NCBI RefSeq assembly: GCF_000720455.1
Contig: NZ_JOAK01000030.1
Span: forward strand, 25,080-89,079
Length of the DNA stretch: 64,000 bases
From: Streptomyces virginiae
GTDB lineage: Bacteria; Actinomycetota; Actinomycetes; Streptomycetales; Streptomycetaceae
Direction: 5' to 3'
The notes below the pieces were generated by a model. That model had not been told where the DNA came from. It saw nothing but the letters and a program-made list of their open reading frames with translations, and ran no database searches. Positions 1 through 8,599 of the stretch are shown here, piece by piece (position 1 is the stretch's first letter; the number at the start of each line of letters is the position of its first letter). A program made the position numbers and the translations under genes.

Positions 1-134
1 GTCAGCAGCACCGGTGGCGCCGACAGGTCCAGCGGGGGATGGACAGGGCTACCGCAGGCGCAGGGGAAGACCGGCGCGGTGTAGCCGTTCTCGCGCAGGC
101 ACGCCGGGCAGCGCACCGGTACCGCTTCCGCCAT
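1..134 (-). CDS. Zinc-ribbon hypothetical protein (3' part outside window)
   Basis: Reading leftward from ATG at 134, an open frame runs off the window edge after about 44 codons. It begins MAEAVPVRCPACLRENGY and has a CPAC pair about residues 9-12 and a CACG pair about residues 25-28, the spacing of a small zinc ribbon. Nothing of the rest of the protein is visible, so its role is unknown. It is divergent from gcl, with 266 bp between the two starts. That gap holds the gcl operators but no other recognisable gene. The cysteine pairs and high third-position GC argue that it is real. Confidence 0.6.
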   Translation of the reverse strand, partial: MAEAVPVRCPACLRENGYTAPVFPCACGSPVHPPLDLSAPPVLL

Positions 135-332
135 GACCCCTGACCCCCTCCGTCGCCCTGCGTAGGTCCATGCTCCACCACCGGCGACCGCCGGGGGGAG
201 CGTGCGCGCCAATTCAGCCCCGTTCCCGCCGGCGGATCGGTGATTTGTACAAGTCGTCAAGCGAGATGCGGCTTTTGGTGCCTTCCGGGGTCCCCCACCG
301 CCTTGACGCCGAAGAAGACGCCGCTTAGCTTG

Positions 333-368
333 TTCCGTATAGCAGAACAAAACTTCCGGATGACGGAA
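333..368 (+). promoter_or_regulatory. Tandem AllR-type operator upstream of gcl
   Basis: Two 15-bp inverted repeats lie 21 bp apart, start to start: TTCCG-TATAG-CAGAA at 333-347 and the perfect TTCCG-GATGA-CGGAA at 354-368. The second ends 32 bp before the gcl start. The same motif and spacing recur before the hyi, aceB and allantoinase genes of this window. In Streptomyces coelicolor the IclR-family repressor AllR is known to control gcl and the allantoin genes. Assigning this motif to the AllR encoded at 27797-28600 is my inference. Confidence 0.8.
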
Positions 369-400
369 AAGCCTGACCGCCAGACCCGCAGGAGAACCTG

Positions 401-2188
<1,788 letters not shown>

Positions 2189-2207
2189 TCACCGGCTCCG
2201 GCCGTAC

Positions 2208-2250
2208 GCTGCGACCCCCGTCCCTCCGTGAGGAGGGCGGGGGTCGCAGC
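2208..2250 (+). terminator. gcl terminator hairpin
   Basis: A stem of about 19 bp with one bulged T begins 20 bp after the gcl stop. Its left arm is at 2208-2227, the loop is GTGA, and the right arm ends at 2250. There is no U-tract, as is common in Streptomyces. Confidence 0.8.
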
Positions 2251-2361
2251 GCGTTCCGCCGCCGTACGGGGCCGGTCGCCGCGTCCGTTCGGGCCTCCTC
2301 ACGTGCGTCGGCCGCCACCGGCCGGGGATCGGCGGCCCGCCGTCGGACACTGGCCGGGCCC

Positions 2362-2736
2362 GGCCGCCGCCGCGCGCCTGGCCGAGGAGGCCAAGGACCC
2401 CCACCGCAGCGTCCCCCGCGCACCGGGTGCTGCGGCGGGTGGACCCCCGTACCCGGACGCCGCTCCCGGCGACCGGGCGGCGCGACCATTGGCCGTACGC
2501 CGCCGGCCGGGCCGCCGCGAGGGAGCCTTCGACCTGGGCCGCCTCGAACTGCCGGTCGCGGTCTGCGCGCCGGCCTGGACCCTGCTCGCGCCGTTCGTCC
2601 TCGTGACCCCGCGGGAGGCGCTGGTCCCCGTCGTGGTCGTGGCCGGCCTGCTGGTCCTGGGAGGGCGGTTCTTCCTCGGCATGCTGCTCTTCGACCGCCG
2701 CTGCCTGGACACCGAACCCGGCGCCGACACCGACTG
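2362..2736 (+). pseudogene. Decayed amino acid permease (APC family) remnant
   Basis: Three pieces typical of APC-superfamily permeases occur in permease order but without an intact frame. LAEEAKDPHRSVPRA (from about 2375) is in one frame. LRRVDPRTRTPLPAT (from 2430) is in another. A C-terminal pair of hydrophobic helices beginning GAFDLGRLELPVAVCAPAW (about 2523-2736) is back in the first. In intact permeases the first two blocks are separated by well over 100 residues, so at least two internal deletions and frame changes are implied. No start codon or complete membrane domain survives. It lies between the gcl terminator and the next gene and cannot be functional. Assignment rests on family motifs only. 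Confidence 0.6.
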
Positions 2737-2822
2737 GCAGCGGCCCCGCCCCGGCCCTGCCGACCGTGCGATGCTGACCGGGCTCCGGCCCGGCCGGGCC
2801 GGACGCCTGACGAGGGGGAGAC

Positions 2823-3278
2823 ATGACCGAGCTCGGACACCCGCGTGCCTGCGAGGAGGTCCTCGCCGTCCGCAGAGAGCTGGCCGACCAGGTCGTCCGG
2901 GTCCTGCGGGACGCCGGCCTGCCCGCCTTTCGCGAGGACGCGCCCGACGGCCCGGGCCGGACGGGTCCGAGGGTCATGGTCGACGCCGACGCCGAGCTGG
3001 CGTCGGCGGCCGTCTCCGTCAGCTGGACGCCCGATTCCGGCATGGCCCAAGCGGCGAGGGAGGCCTTCCTCGCCGGCGACGTCGAGGCGCCGGCCGTCCG
3101 GCGCTTCGCAACGACGAGTACCCGTATGCAGGGTGCGCTGATCGTGCTCCTGCTGTCGGAGGGGTTCCTCGCGACGTGGGAGAACGACGACATGAATCCG
3201 GACCACATCCAGGTGTTCGGGCGCAACTCCGACCTGCCGCCCGCCCTGCGGCCCACCTTCGTGCCGCCGGCACGCTGA
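2823..3278 (+). CDS. Hypothetical protein, 151 aa
   Basis: I do not recognise the family. The 151-residue product starts MTELGHPRACEEVLAVRREL with ATG at 2823, preceded by a purine-rich GAGGGGGAGA site. It is acidic, without signal peptide or membrane segment. It reads as two alpha/beta halves, a segment about residues 50-66 (PRVMVDADAELASAAVSVSW) and a hydrophobic strand QGALIVLLLSEGFLATW near residue 105-120. Codon third positions are strongly G/C, supporting a real gene. It follows the permease remnant and is closed by a terminator, so it is probably transcribed alone. No functional clue comes from its neighbours. Confidence 0.7.
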   Translation: MTELGHPRACEEVLAVRRELADQVVRVLRDAGLPAFREDAPDGPGRTGPRVMVDADAELASAAVSVSWTPDSGMAQAAREAFLAGDVEAPAVRRFATTSTRMQGALIVLLLSEGFLATWENDDMNPDHIQVFGRNSDLPPALRPTFVPPAR

Positions 3279-3295
3279 GCGCCGGGACACGACAA

Positions 3296-3331
3296 AGCGC
3301 CGAGTCACGGGACCGTCCGTGACTCGGCGCT
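3296..3331. terminator. Terminator hairpin after the 151-aa gene
   Basis: A perfect 15-bp stem (3296-3310 with 3317-3331) and a 6-nt loop lie 18 bp after the stop at 3278. It is followed by TCTGGTTGTT on this strand and flanked by AAA on the other, so it could act in both directions. Confidence 0.8.
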
Positions 3332-3341
3332 CTGGTTGTTA

Positions 3342-3392
3342 CCGCCCGACGGTGCGAGGCTGGCGCGACAGGACGTTCGCACCGCCGGGCGG
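3342..3392. repeat. Hairpin repeat, copy A (left of katA)
   Basis: Arms CCGCCC..CGGTGCGA and TCGCACCG..GGGCGG enclose a loop containing GGCGCGACAGGAC. A second hairpin at 5254-5311, on the other side of katA, has the same GACGGTGC start, the same 13-nt loop sequence and a matching GCACCG arm. This suggests a mobile or REP-like palindromic element. The family is not known to me. Confidence 0.5.
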
Positions 3393-3411
3393 AGTGTGTG
3401 GGGAGGGGGGT

Positions 3412-3573
3412 CTCCTCTTCCCGCAGGGGGCTCTGTGCGTAGCCCCTGTGAGAAGAGGAGTGGCTGGGACCGTGGCGGGCGGGCGACGAGAACTCCGGCG
3501 TCGTCTCCCTCAGGTCAAGAGACGGGCCTCGGAACCCATTACCACCGCACTGGCTCGCACGCCTGCCACGGTC
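3412..3573. ncRNA. Candidate structured RNA between hypothetical gene and katA
   Basis: No gene is evident in the 398 bp between 3279 and 3676, but folding potential is high. At 3412-3460 two nested stems occur: CTCCTCTTC with GAAGAGGAG outside and CAGGGG with CCCCTG inside. From 3467 to 3573 a 15-bp long-range pairing, GGACCGTGGCGGGCG with CGCCTGCCACGGTCC (one mismatch), encloses about 77 nt with a further small GACGA/TCGTC stem. The pattern fits either strand, and I could not match it to 6S, RNase P, tmRNA, SRP or a cobalamin riboswitch. It may be a small RNA, a long katA 3' untranslated region or a decayed repeat. Confidence 0.3.
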
Positions 3574-3632
3574 CTCGTCCTGCCCTCGCCGCGTACCACC
3601 CCTCATCCGGGTCCACGGGTCGGGCTCAGCAC

Positions 3633-3662
3633 CCGGGGCCTGACCTCCCGTCAGGCCCCCGG
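3633..3662 (-). terminator. katA terminator hairpin
   Basis: CCGGGGCCTGAC pairs with GTCAGGCCCCCGG around a CTCCC loop with one imperfect position. It begins 15 bp beyond the katA stop at 3677 in the direction of katA transcription. Confidence 0.7.
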
Positions 3663-3676
3663 TACATCTGTGCGGC

Positions 3677-5134
3677 TCAGGCGTCGCGCAGGGCGCGGAC
3701 GGCCTCCTCGACGCGACGGCCGTAGTCGGCGTCGGCGGCGTGGAAGTGAGCCAGGTTCTTCTCGATGACGTCCTCGAGGGTGACCTGAGACAGGCCGCCG
3801 GCGATGTTCGCCACCAGACGCTGCTTCTCGGCCTCCGACATCAGGCGGTAGAGCTCACCGGCCTGGAAGAAGTCGTCGTCCTTGGTGTGGGCCGGGGCCT
3901 CGTGGGTGCCCGTGTAGCCGGAGACGGCCTTCGGGGCGCCCAGTGCCAGACCGGTCTCGGCCGGGCCCTGGTACGAGTTGGGCTCGTAGTTCTTGTCGTG
4001 GCGCGAGCCGTTGCGCAGCGCCATGACGCCGTCGCGGCCGTAGTTGTCGGCCTTCGTCGCCTTCGGGGCGTTGACCGGCAGCACGGTGTGGTTCACACCG
4101 AGGCGGTAGCGCTGGGCGTCGGCGTAGGCGAACAGGCGGCCCTGGAGCATCTTGTCCGGCGAGGCGGTGATGCCCGGGACGAAGTTGTTCGGGGAGAACG
4201 CGGACTGCTCGACCTCGGCGAAGACGTTGTCCGGGTTGCGGTCGAGGACCAGGCGGCCCACGCGCTGCAGCGGGTAGTCGGCGTGCGGCCACACCTTGGT
4301 GAGGTCGAACGGGTTGAAGCGGTAGTCCGCGGCCTCGGCGGCCGGCATGATCTGGACGTAGAGGGTCCAGCTCGGGTTCACACCGCGCTCGATCGCCTGG
4401 AGCAGGTCGGTCTGGTGCGAGTTGGCGTCCTTGCCGACGAGCTCGGCGGCCTGCTCGCCGGAGAGGCAGCGGATGCCCTGGTTCGTCTTGAAGTGGTACT
4501 TGACGAAGAAGGCCTCGCCCTGCTCGTTCGTCCACTGGTAGGTGTGGGAGCCGTAGCCGTTCATGTGACGGTACGACGCGGGGATGCCGCGGTCACCCAT
4601 CAGCCAGGTGATCTGGTGCGTGGCCTCGGGGGCGTGCGCCCAGAAGTCCCAGACGTTGTCCGGCTCCTGCTTGCCCGTGAAGGGGTCGCGCTTCTGGGAG
4701 TGGATGAAGTCGGGGAACTTGATCGGGTCCTTGATGAAGAACACCGGGGTGTTGTTGCCGACGAGGTCGTAGTTGCCCTCTTCGGTGTAGAACTTCAGCG
4801 CGAAGCCGCGGGGGTCGCGCACCGCGTCCGCGCCGCCGAGGGAGTCGGCGACGGTGGAGAACCGCAGGAAGGTCTCGGTCTTCTTGCCGACCGTGTTCAG
4901 GAAGGCGGCGCTGGTGTACGCGGTGACGTCGTCGGTCACCTCGAAGTAGCCGTACGCGGCCGAGCCGCGGGCGTGCACCACGCGCTCCGGGATGCGCTCG
5001 CGGTTGAAGCGGGCGAGCTTCTCCAGGAGCTGCTGGTCCTGGATCAGGAGCGGGCCACCGACGCCGGCGGTGGCGGAGTTCTGATTGTCGGCGACCGGGG
5101 CGCCGGACTCGGTCGTCAGCGTGCGCTTCGACAT
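3677..5134 (-). CDS. katA: Catalase (small-subunit heme catalase)
   Basis: This 485-aa monofunctional heme catalase converts H2O2 to water and oxygen. Residues seen: active-site His54 in VVHARGSAAYG, Asn127 in DLVGNNTPVFF, and the proximal heme-ligand region RLFAYADAQRYRLG near residue 338. The frame is open to 5182, but ATG 5134 (MSKRTLTTES) has GGAAGG 6-7 bp upstream and matches family N-termini, so I chose it. A promoter, TTGACG-18-TAGGCT (5219 to 5190), is followed directly by a perfect TTCCG-N5-CGGAA box over the expected transcription start. This suggests control with the urate and allantoin genes, fitting the H2O2 made by uricase at 8991-9914. Confidence 0.96.
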   Translation of the reverse strand: MSKRTLTTESGAPVADNQNSATAGVGGPLLIQDQQLLEKLARFNRERIPERVVHARGSAAYGYFEVTDDVTAYTSAAFLNTVGKKTETFLRFSTVADSLGGADAVRDPRGFALKFYTEEGNYDLVGNNTPVFFIKDPIKFPDFIHSQKRDPFTGKQEPDNVWDFWAHAPEATHQITWLMGDRGIPASYRHMNGYGSHTYQWTNEQGEAFFVKYHFKTNQGIRCLSGEQAAELVGKDANSHQTDLLQAIERGVNPSWTLYVQIMPAAEAADYRFNPFDLTKVWPHADYPLQRVGRLVLDRNPDNVFAEVEQSAFSPNNFVPGITASPDKMLQGRLFAYADAQRYRLGVNHTVLPVNAPKATKADNYGRDGVMALRNGSRHDKNYEPNSYQGPAETGLALGAPKAVSGYTGTHEAPAHTKDDDFFQAGELYRLMSEAEKQRLVANIAGGLSQVTLEDVIEKNLAHFHAADADYGRRVEEAVRALRDA

Positions 5135-5162
5135 GGTGACCTTCCGTACGGGTAACTGCTGA

Positions 5163-5230
5163 CGGAAAGCGTCTTCCGTCATGCGGAACAGCCTAAATTC
5201 GGCAAGAACTAAACGTCAACAGTTTGTTGA
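5163..5230 (-). promoter_or_regulatory. katA promoter with AllR-type operator
   Basis: On the minus strand the -35 TTGACG (5219-5214) and -10 TAGGCT (5195-5190) are 18 bp apart. The perfect box TTCCG-TCATG-CGGAA lies at 5174-5188, overlapping the expected +1. A lone CGGAA half-site at 5163-5167 lies exactly 21 bp from the matching arm. A second palindrome, TCAACA-GTT-TGTTGA at 5216-5230, overlaps the -35. Motif assignment to AllR is inferred from shared sites, not from binding data. Confidence 0.7.
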
Positions 5231-5253
5231 ACGAAGTTGTGGGGAGAGGTGAC

Positions 5254-5311
5254 CCGGACGGTGCCGGCGCTTGGGCGCGACAGGACAGGTGTCAGCACCG
5301 GCACCGTCCGG
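5254..5311. repeat. Hairpin repeat, copy B (right of katA)
   Basis: A perfect 14-bp inverted repeat, CCGGACGGTGCCGG with CCGGCACCGTCCGG, encloses a 30-nt loop containing GGCGCGACAGGAC. It shares that loop and its stem ends with the hairpin at 3342-3392. It lies between the katA promoter and the glxR terminator and may also stop read-through. Confidence 0.55.
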
Positions 5312-5342
5312 AGACTCAGTGCCCCCTCCTACGAGGGGACGG

Positions 5343-5365
5343 GCCGGGCCCTGCGAGGGCCCGGC
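5343..5365 (-). terminator. glxR terminator hairpin
   Basis: A perfect 9-bp stem GCCGGGCCC/GGGCCCGGC with a 5-nt loop lies 8 bp past the glxR stop, in the direction of transcription. Confidence 0.8.
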
Positions 5366-5373
5366 GGGGGACC

Positions 5374-6264
5374 TCAGACCTGGGCGCCGGAGAGGCGCTC
5401 GACGGCGCGCAGCAGGGCCGAGTGGTCCAGGCCGCCGTCACCCTGGGCGCGCAGCGAGGCGACCAGCTGGGCGACGACCGCGCCGACCGGGAGGGCCGCA
5501 CCGACGTTGCGGGCGGCGTCGGTGACGATGCCCATGTCCTTGTGGTGCAGGTCGATCCGGAAGCCGGGCTTGAAGTCGCGGTTCAGGAAGTTGTCCTTCT
5601 TGCGGGTCAGGACCGTGGAGCCGGCCAGACCGCCGTTGAGGACGTCGAGGGCGGCCTGGAGGTCCACGCCCGACTTCTCGAGGAAGACGACGGCCTCGGC
5701 GCACGCCTGGATGTTGACCGCGACGATGAGCTGGTTGGCGGCCTTCACCGTCTGGCCGGAGCCGTGCGGGCCGCACAGGACGATGGTCTTGCCGAGGGCC
5801 TCCAGGATCGGCAGCGCCGAGTCGAAGTCGGCCTTCTCGCCACCCACCATGATCGACAGGACGGCCTCGATGGCGCCGGCCTCGCCGCCGGACACCGGGG
5901 CGTCGATGACGCGGATGCCCTTCTCGGCGGCGTTCTTCGCCAGGTCCACGGAGGTCTGCGGGGTGATCGAGGACATGTCCACGATCAGCGCGCCCGACCT
6001 GGCGTTCTCGAGGATGCCCTCGGGACCGTAGTTGATGGCCTCGACCTGCGGGGAGGCGGGCACCATTGTGATGATCACGTCGGCGTCCTTGACGGCCTCG
6101 GCGATCGAGCCGGCCGCGGTGCCGCCGGCGGCCGCCAGGCGGTCCAGCTTGTCCTGCTCCAGGGTGAAGCCGGTGACCGAGTAGCCGGCCTTCAGCAGGT
6201 TCTCGGCCATGGGGGAGCCCATGATTCCGAGACCGATCCAGGCGATCTTGGGGAGGTTGCTCAT
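5374..6264 (-). CDS. glxR: Tartronate semialdehyde reductase (2-hydroxy-3-oxopropionate reductase)
   Basis: This 296-aa beta-hydroxyacid dehydrogenase reduces the tartronate semialdehyde made by Gcl to D-glycerate with NAD(P)H. The Rossmann motif GLGIMGSPMAENLLKAGY is at residues 12-29. The substrate-binding DAPVSGGEAGA is near 120-130. The catalytic Lys sits in GSGQTVKAANQL near 170, and KDMGIVTDAA near 240 is also a family block. Length is standard. ATG 6264 has AGAAGGA upstream. It lies 75 bp downstream of hyi and is probably co-transcribed from the operator-controlled promoter near 7190-7254, with a strong terminator after it. Confidence 0.95.
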   Translation of the reverse strand: MSNLPKIAWIGLGIMGSPMAENLLKAGYSVTGFTLEQDKLDRLAAAGGTAAGSIAEAVKDADVIITMVPASPQVEAINYGPEGILENARSGALIVDMSSITPQTSVDLAKNAAEKGIRVIDAPVSGGEAGAIEAVLSIMVGGEKADFDSALPILEALGKTIVLCGPHGSGQTVKAANQLIVAVNIQACAEAVVFLEKSGVDLQAALDVLNGGLAGSTVLTRKKDNFLNRDFKPGFRIDLHHKDMGIVTDAARNVGAALPVGAVVAQLVASLRAQGDGGLDHSALLRAVERLSGAQV

Positions 6265-6339
6265 GATGAGGGTCCTTCTCTTAATGCTTCGTACGAAAAG
6301 TGCGTGAGGTGCCTGGCTGATCGCCCGGACTTCGTCCTC

Positions 6340-7173
6340 TTACTTGGCGGCGCGGGCCTCGGCCGGCAGCCATGCGAAGGAGGCGGCGGCATCGGCGGCC
6401 TTGTACTCGAGGCCCACGTAGCCCTCGTATCCGGCCTTCTTCAGCTGGTCGAGCAGCTCCTCGAGGGGCAGCTCGCCGGTGCCCGGAGCACCTCGTCCCG
6501 GCTTGTCCGCGATCTGGACGTGCCCGGTCTTGGCGGCGTACTTTTCGATGACCTCGGAGAGGTCCTCATCGTTCATCGCCAGGTGGTACAGGTCGAGCAG
6601 GAACTTGGCGTTGCCGAGGCCGGTGGCCTCGTTCACCTTGTCCACCACCTCGATGCCGGCCGGGGCGCTCACCAGCGGGTAGAGCGGCGACTCGGGCTTG
6701 TTGAGGGTCTCGATCAGGAGGATCGCGCCCACACGGTCGGCGGCCTGTGCGGCCACGACCAGGTTCTTGAGGGCCAGCTCGTCCTGGACGGCCGGGTCCA
6801 CGCCTTCGACGCGGTTGCCGTAGAGGGCGTTCAGCGCCTTGCAGCCGACCGAGGCGGCGAAGTCCGCGGCCACGTTGATGTTGGCGTTGAAGCGCTCCGA
6901 CTCCTCACCGGGTACCGAGACCGCGCCGCGGTCCGGGCCCGGCAGCTGGCCGGCGTAGAAGTTCAGGCCCACCAGCTGGGTGCCGGCGTCCTCAAGAGCC
7001 TTCTTGAGGGCGTCGAGCTCCTCCTGAGCGGGGGTGGGGGTCTCGATCCAGGGCCACCACAGCTCGACCGCCGTGAAGCCCGCCGCGGCGGCAGCCGCGG
7101 GGCGCTCCAGGAGCGGGAGTTCCGTGAAGAGGATCGACAGGTTCACATCGAAGCGCTGGTCCGTGTATCCCAT
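6340..7173 (-). CDS. hyi: Hydroxypyruvate isomerase
   Basis: This 277-aa TIM-barrel (AP-endonuclease-2 fold) isomerase interconverts hydroxypyruvate and tartronate semialdehyde. Family blocks seen: RFDVNLSILFTELPLLERPAAA at the N-terminus, ELWWPWIETP, LIETLNKPESPLY (metal-binding Glu), FLLDLYHLAMNDED and GHVQIADKPGRGAPGTGEL. The frame is open to 7254, but those extra residues show no similarity to the family, and ATG 7173 is preceded by GGAAGGAG. It is first gene of an hyi-glxR unit. Two 21-bp-spaced operator boxes lie 17-52 bp upstream, and a consensus TTGACA -35 lies at 7254-7249. Confidence 0.93.
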   Translation of the reverse strand: MGYTDQRFDVNLSILFTELPLLERPAAAAAAGFTAVELWWPWIETPTPAQEELDALKKALEDAGTQLVGLNFYAGQLPGPDRGAVSVPGEESERFNANINVAADFAASVGCKALNALYGNRVEGVDPAVQDELALKNLVVAAQAADRVGAILLIETLNKPESPLYPLVSAPAGIEVVDKVNEATGLGNAKFLLDLYHLAMNDEDLSEVIEKYAAKTGHVQIADKPGRGAPGTGELPLEELLDQLKKAGYEGYVGLEYKAADAAASFAWLPAEARAAK

Positions 7174-7189
7174 GAGGGGTGTGCGCTCC

Positions 7190-7254
7190 TTCCGTATTGC
7201 GGAAGTTATTTTCTGCTTGATGGAAGACTGCATGGGGTTCCGCGCGGATGTCAA
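7190..7254 (-). promoter_or_regulatory. hyi-glxR promoter and tandem AllR-type operator
   Basis: The perfect box TTCCG-TATTG-CGGAA at 7190-7204 and a weaker TTCTG-CTTGA-TGGAA at 7211-7225 are 21 bp apart. Upstream on the minus strand, TTGACA (7254-7249) is a consensus -35. A weak -10, CAGTCT, follows after 18 bp, which places the boxes just downstream of the start site. Confidence 0.75.
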
Positions 7255-7298
7255 GTGCGGACTCCCGAAAAATCGAGACAGCGCGGTAGCTTGACGGC

Positions 7299-7550
7299 GT
7301 GCGATTGAGAGTGGAGTTCACGACCGAGCCCTTCGATCTCGAAGAGGCCCCCGACCACGCCGTGGCGGCTCGCGAGGTCATCCAGAAGGCCCAGCTGGAG
7401 GCGGTGGACGTCGGCCCGTTCGGCAACACCGCGGAGGGTGAGGCCGACCGGGTGCTGTCCGCGGTGACCGCGCTGCTGCGCGACTCCCTGGAGGCCGGGG
7501 CCACGCGCGTCACCCTCCAGGTCAACGTGATCGGCGAGGAGACGCCATGA
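7299..7550 (+). CDS. Small protein resembling MTH1187/YkoF-type thiamine-binding fold
   Basis: This 83-aa protein starts at GTG 7299 and is divergent from hyi. The pattern IQKAQLEAVDVGPFGNTAEGEADRVLSAVTALLRDSLEAGATRVTLQVNVIG resembles, in outline, the ferredoxin-like thiamine-binding family (strand, helix, strand with a helix ending EAGATRV), but it is short and I would not assign thiamine binding. It overlaps the next gene by 4 bp (ATGA), so the two are translationally coupled. The pair sits between the hyi and uricase operons, suggesting a link to purine or glyoxylate metabolism. Its actual role is unknown. Confidence 0.75.
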   Translation: MRLRVEFTTEPFDLEEAPDHAVAAREVIQKAQLEAVDVGPFGNTAEGEADRVLSAVTALLRDSLEAGATRVTLQVNVIGEETP

Positions 7551-7930
7551 CCGAGCCCCGCGACCACCCGTTCGTCACCGCGGTCAAGCCGCTCGTGGAC
7601 GCCATGGGCGGCGAGCTGATGGACCCGGCCCAGGCCACGCCCGACGACGTCGTGCTCAGCTGGGAGGGTCAGGACCTGCTCGCGGTGCGCCTGCCCCAGC
7701 TCTCGGACTCGCTCGACCACATCCTCGCCGCGCTGGAGCGCCGGCACGGCGTACCGTTGTCGCAGCTCGACCGGAAGTCCAAGCAGGACGTCGTGCGGAT
7801 ACTGGAGGCGCGCGGCGCCTTCTCCGTCCGGCACGGTGTGGAAACGGTCGCGGGCGCCCTGGGGGTAAGCCGCTTCACGGTTTACAACTACTTGAACAGG
7901 GAAAACCCCAGCAAAAACAGCCAAGCGTGA
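7547..7930 (+). CDS. Small protein with C-terminal helix-turn-helix
   Basis: This 127-aa protein has a C-terminal HTH, about residues 92-118: FSVRHGVETVAGALGVSRFTVYNYLNR, of the Fis/PucR C-terminal type. The N-terminal 80 residues (VTAVKPLVDAMGGELMDP, DDVVLSWEGQDLLAVRLPQL) form a small domain I do not recognise. It may be a sensor half paired with the 83-aa protein, whose gene overlaps it by 4 bp. A strong terminator follows. A DNA-binding partner encoded immediately upstream of the uricase operon is a candidate second regulator of purine breakdown. No ligand or target can be read from the sequence. Confidence 0.8.
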   Translation: MTEPRDHPFVTAVKPLVDAMGGELMDPAQATPDDVVLSWEGQDLLAVRLPQLSDSLDHILAALERRHGVPLSQLDRKSKQDVVRILEARGAFSVRHGVETVAGALGVSRFTVYNYLNRENPSKNSQA

Positions 7931-7954
7931 ACATCGCCTGACCCACAGTGACGA

Positions 7955-7989
7955 GCCGCCGCCCAATTCACCCGGGCGGCGGCTTTTGT
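7955..7989 (+). terminator. Rho-independent terminator
   Basis: A perfect 10-bp stem GCCGCCGCCC/GGGCGGCGGC with loop AATTCACCC and a TTTTGT tail ends the two-gene regulator unit and separates it from the uricase operon. Confidence 0.9.
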
Positions 7990-8001
7990 GTACGGGAAGT
8001 T

Positions 8002-8042
8002 TCAACAAAGTGTTGACGCCGTGTTGTGGAGAGCGTTAGCTA
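8002..8042 (+). promoter_or_regulatory. Promoter and palindrome of the uricase operon
   Basis: The palindrome TCAACA-AAG-TGTTGA (8002-8016) overlaps a -35 TTGACG (8013-8018). After 18 bp comes TAGCTA (8037-8042), which leaves about 40 nt of leader before the GTG at 8085. The same palindrome overlaps the katA -35 and lies beside the aceB and allantoinase operators. No clear TTCYG-N5-CRGAA box is present here. Confidence 0.55.
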
Positions 8043-8084
8043 TGCGCAGCCCGTCAAAGCAACAACAGGCCACGGAGGCCTACC

Positions 8085-8591
8085 GTGACTTCGAGTCCGA
8101 CCCCGGGTCTCACCCGGATCAACACCTTGGACGACAGTGCGGCCACGGCCGAGCTGCACGAGGTGTGCGCCAGCTCGGCGTGGGGGAGCAAGATGCTCGC
8201 CCAGCGCCCCTTCGCCACCGTGGAATCCCTGTTCGCCGCGAACGAGACCGCCATGGCGGAGCTCACCGCGGAGGACCTGGCCGAAGCGATGGGAGGCCAC
8301 GCGCCGATCGGCCGGCCGAAGCCGGGAGACCCGACCTCCGCCCGCGAGCAGCGCGGTATGGCCGGTGCCTCTGAGGAGCTCAGGAACGAACTCCTCGAAC
8401 TGAACCTGGCCTACCAGGAGAAGTTCGGCCACGTCTTCCTCATCTGCGCCACCGGTGCGACCGGTGAGTTCATGCGGGACGCGGTCAAGGTCCGGATCGG
8501 CAACTCGCCGGAGCAGGAGCGGGAAACCGCCCGCGGCGAGCTCGTCAAGATCAACCGGATCCGCCTGACCCGCCTCGTAGAAGGAGAGTGA
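8085..8591 (+). CDS. uraD: OHCU decarboxylase
   Basis: This 168-aa enzyme decarboxylates 2-oxo-4-hydroxy-4-carboxy-5-ureidoimidazoline to (S)-allantoin, the third step of urate oxidation. Family blocks seen: CASSAWGSKMLAQRPF near residues 28-43, the catalytic His region GGHAPIGRP near 68-76, SAREQRGM near 84, and the C-terminal LNLAYQEKFGHVFLICATG near 107-126. GTG 8085 has GGAGG 8 bp upstream. The order uraD-HIU hydrolase-uricase is an operon, with 8-bp and 1-bp gaps between genes. The start region overlaps the promoter described at 8002-8042. Confidence 0.95.
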   Translation: MTSSPTPGLTRINTLDDSAATAELHEVCASSAWGSKMLAQRPFATVESLFAANETAMAELTAEDLAEAMGGHAPIGRPKPGDPTSAREQRGMAGASEELRNELLELNLAYQEKFGHVFLICATGATGEFMRDAVKVRIGNSPEQERETARGELVKINRIRLTRLVEGE

Positions 8592-8599
8592 GACCGACC

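Noticed and set aside
3342..3573. RNase P RNA, tmRNA, SRP RNA, 6S RNA or a cobalamin riboswitch
   Set aside because: None of the conserved core sequences I know for these RNAs is present; kept only as an unassigned structured-RNA candidate.
3740..5155. 471-codon frame opposite katA
   Set aside because: Val/Gly/Arg-rich mirror of a strongly conserved catalase; no independent evidence of coding.
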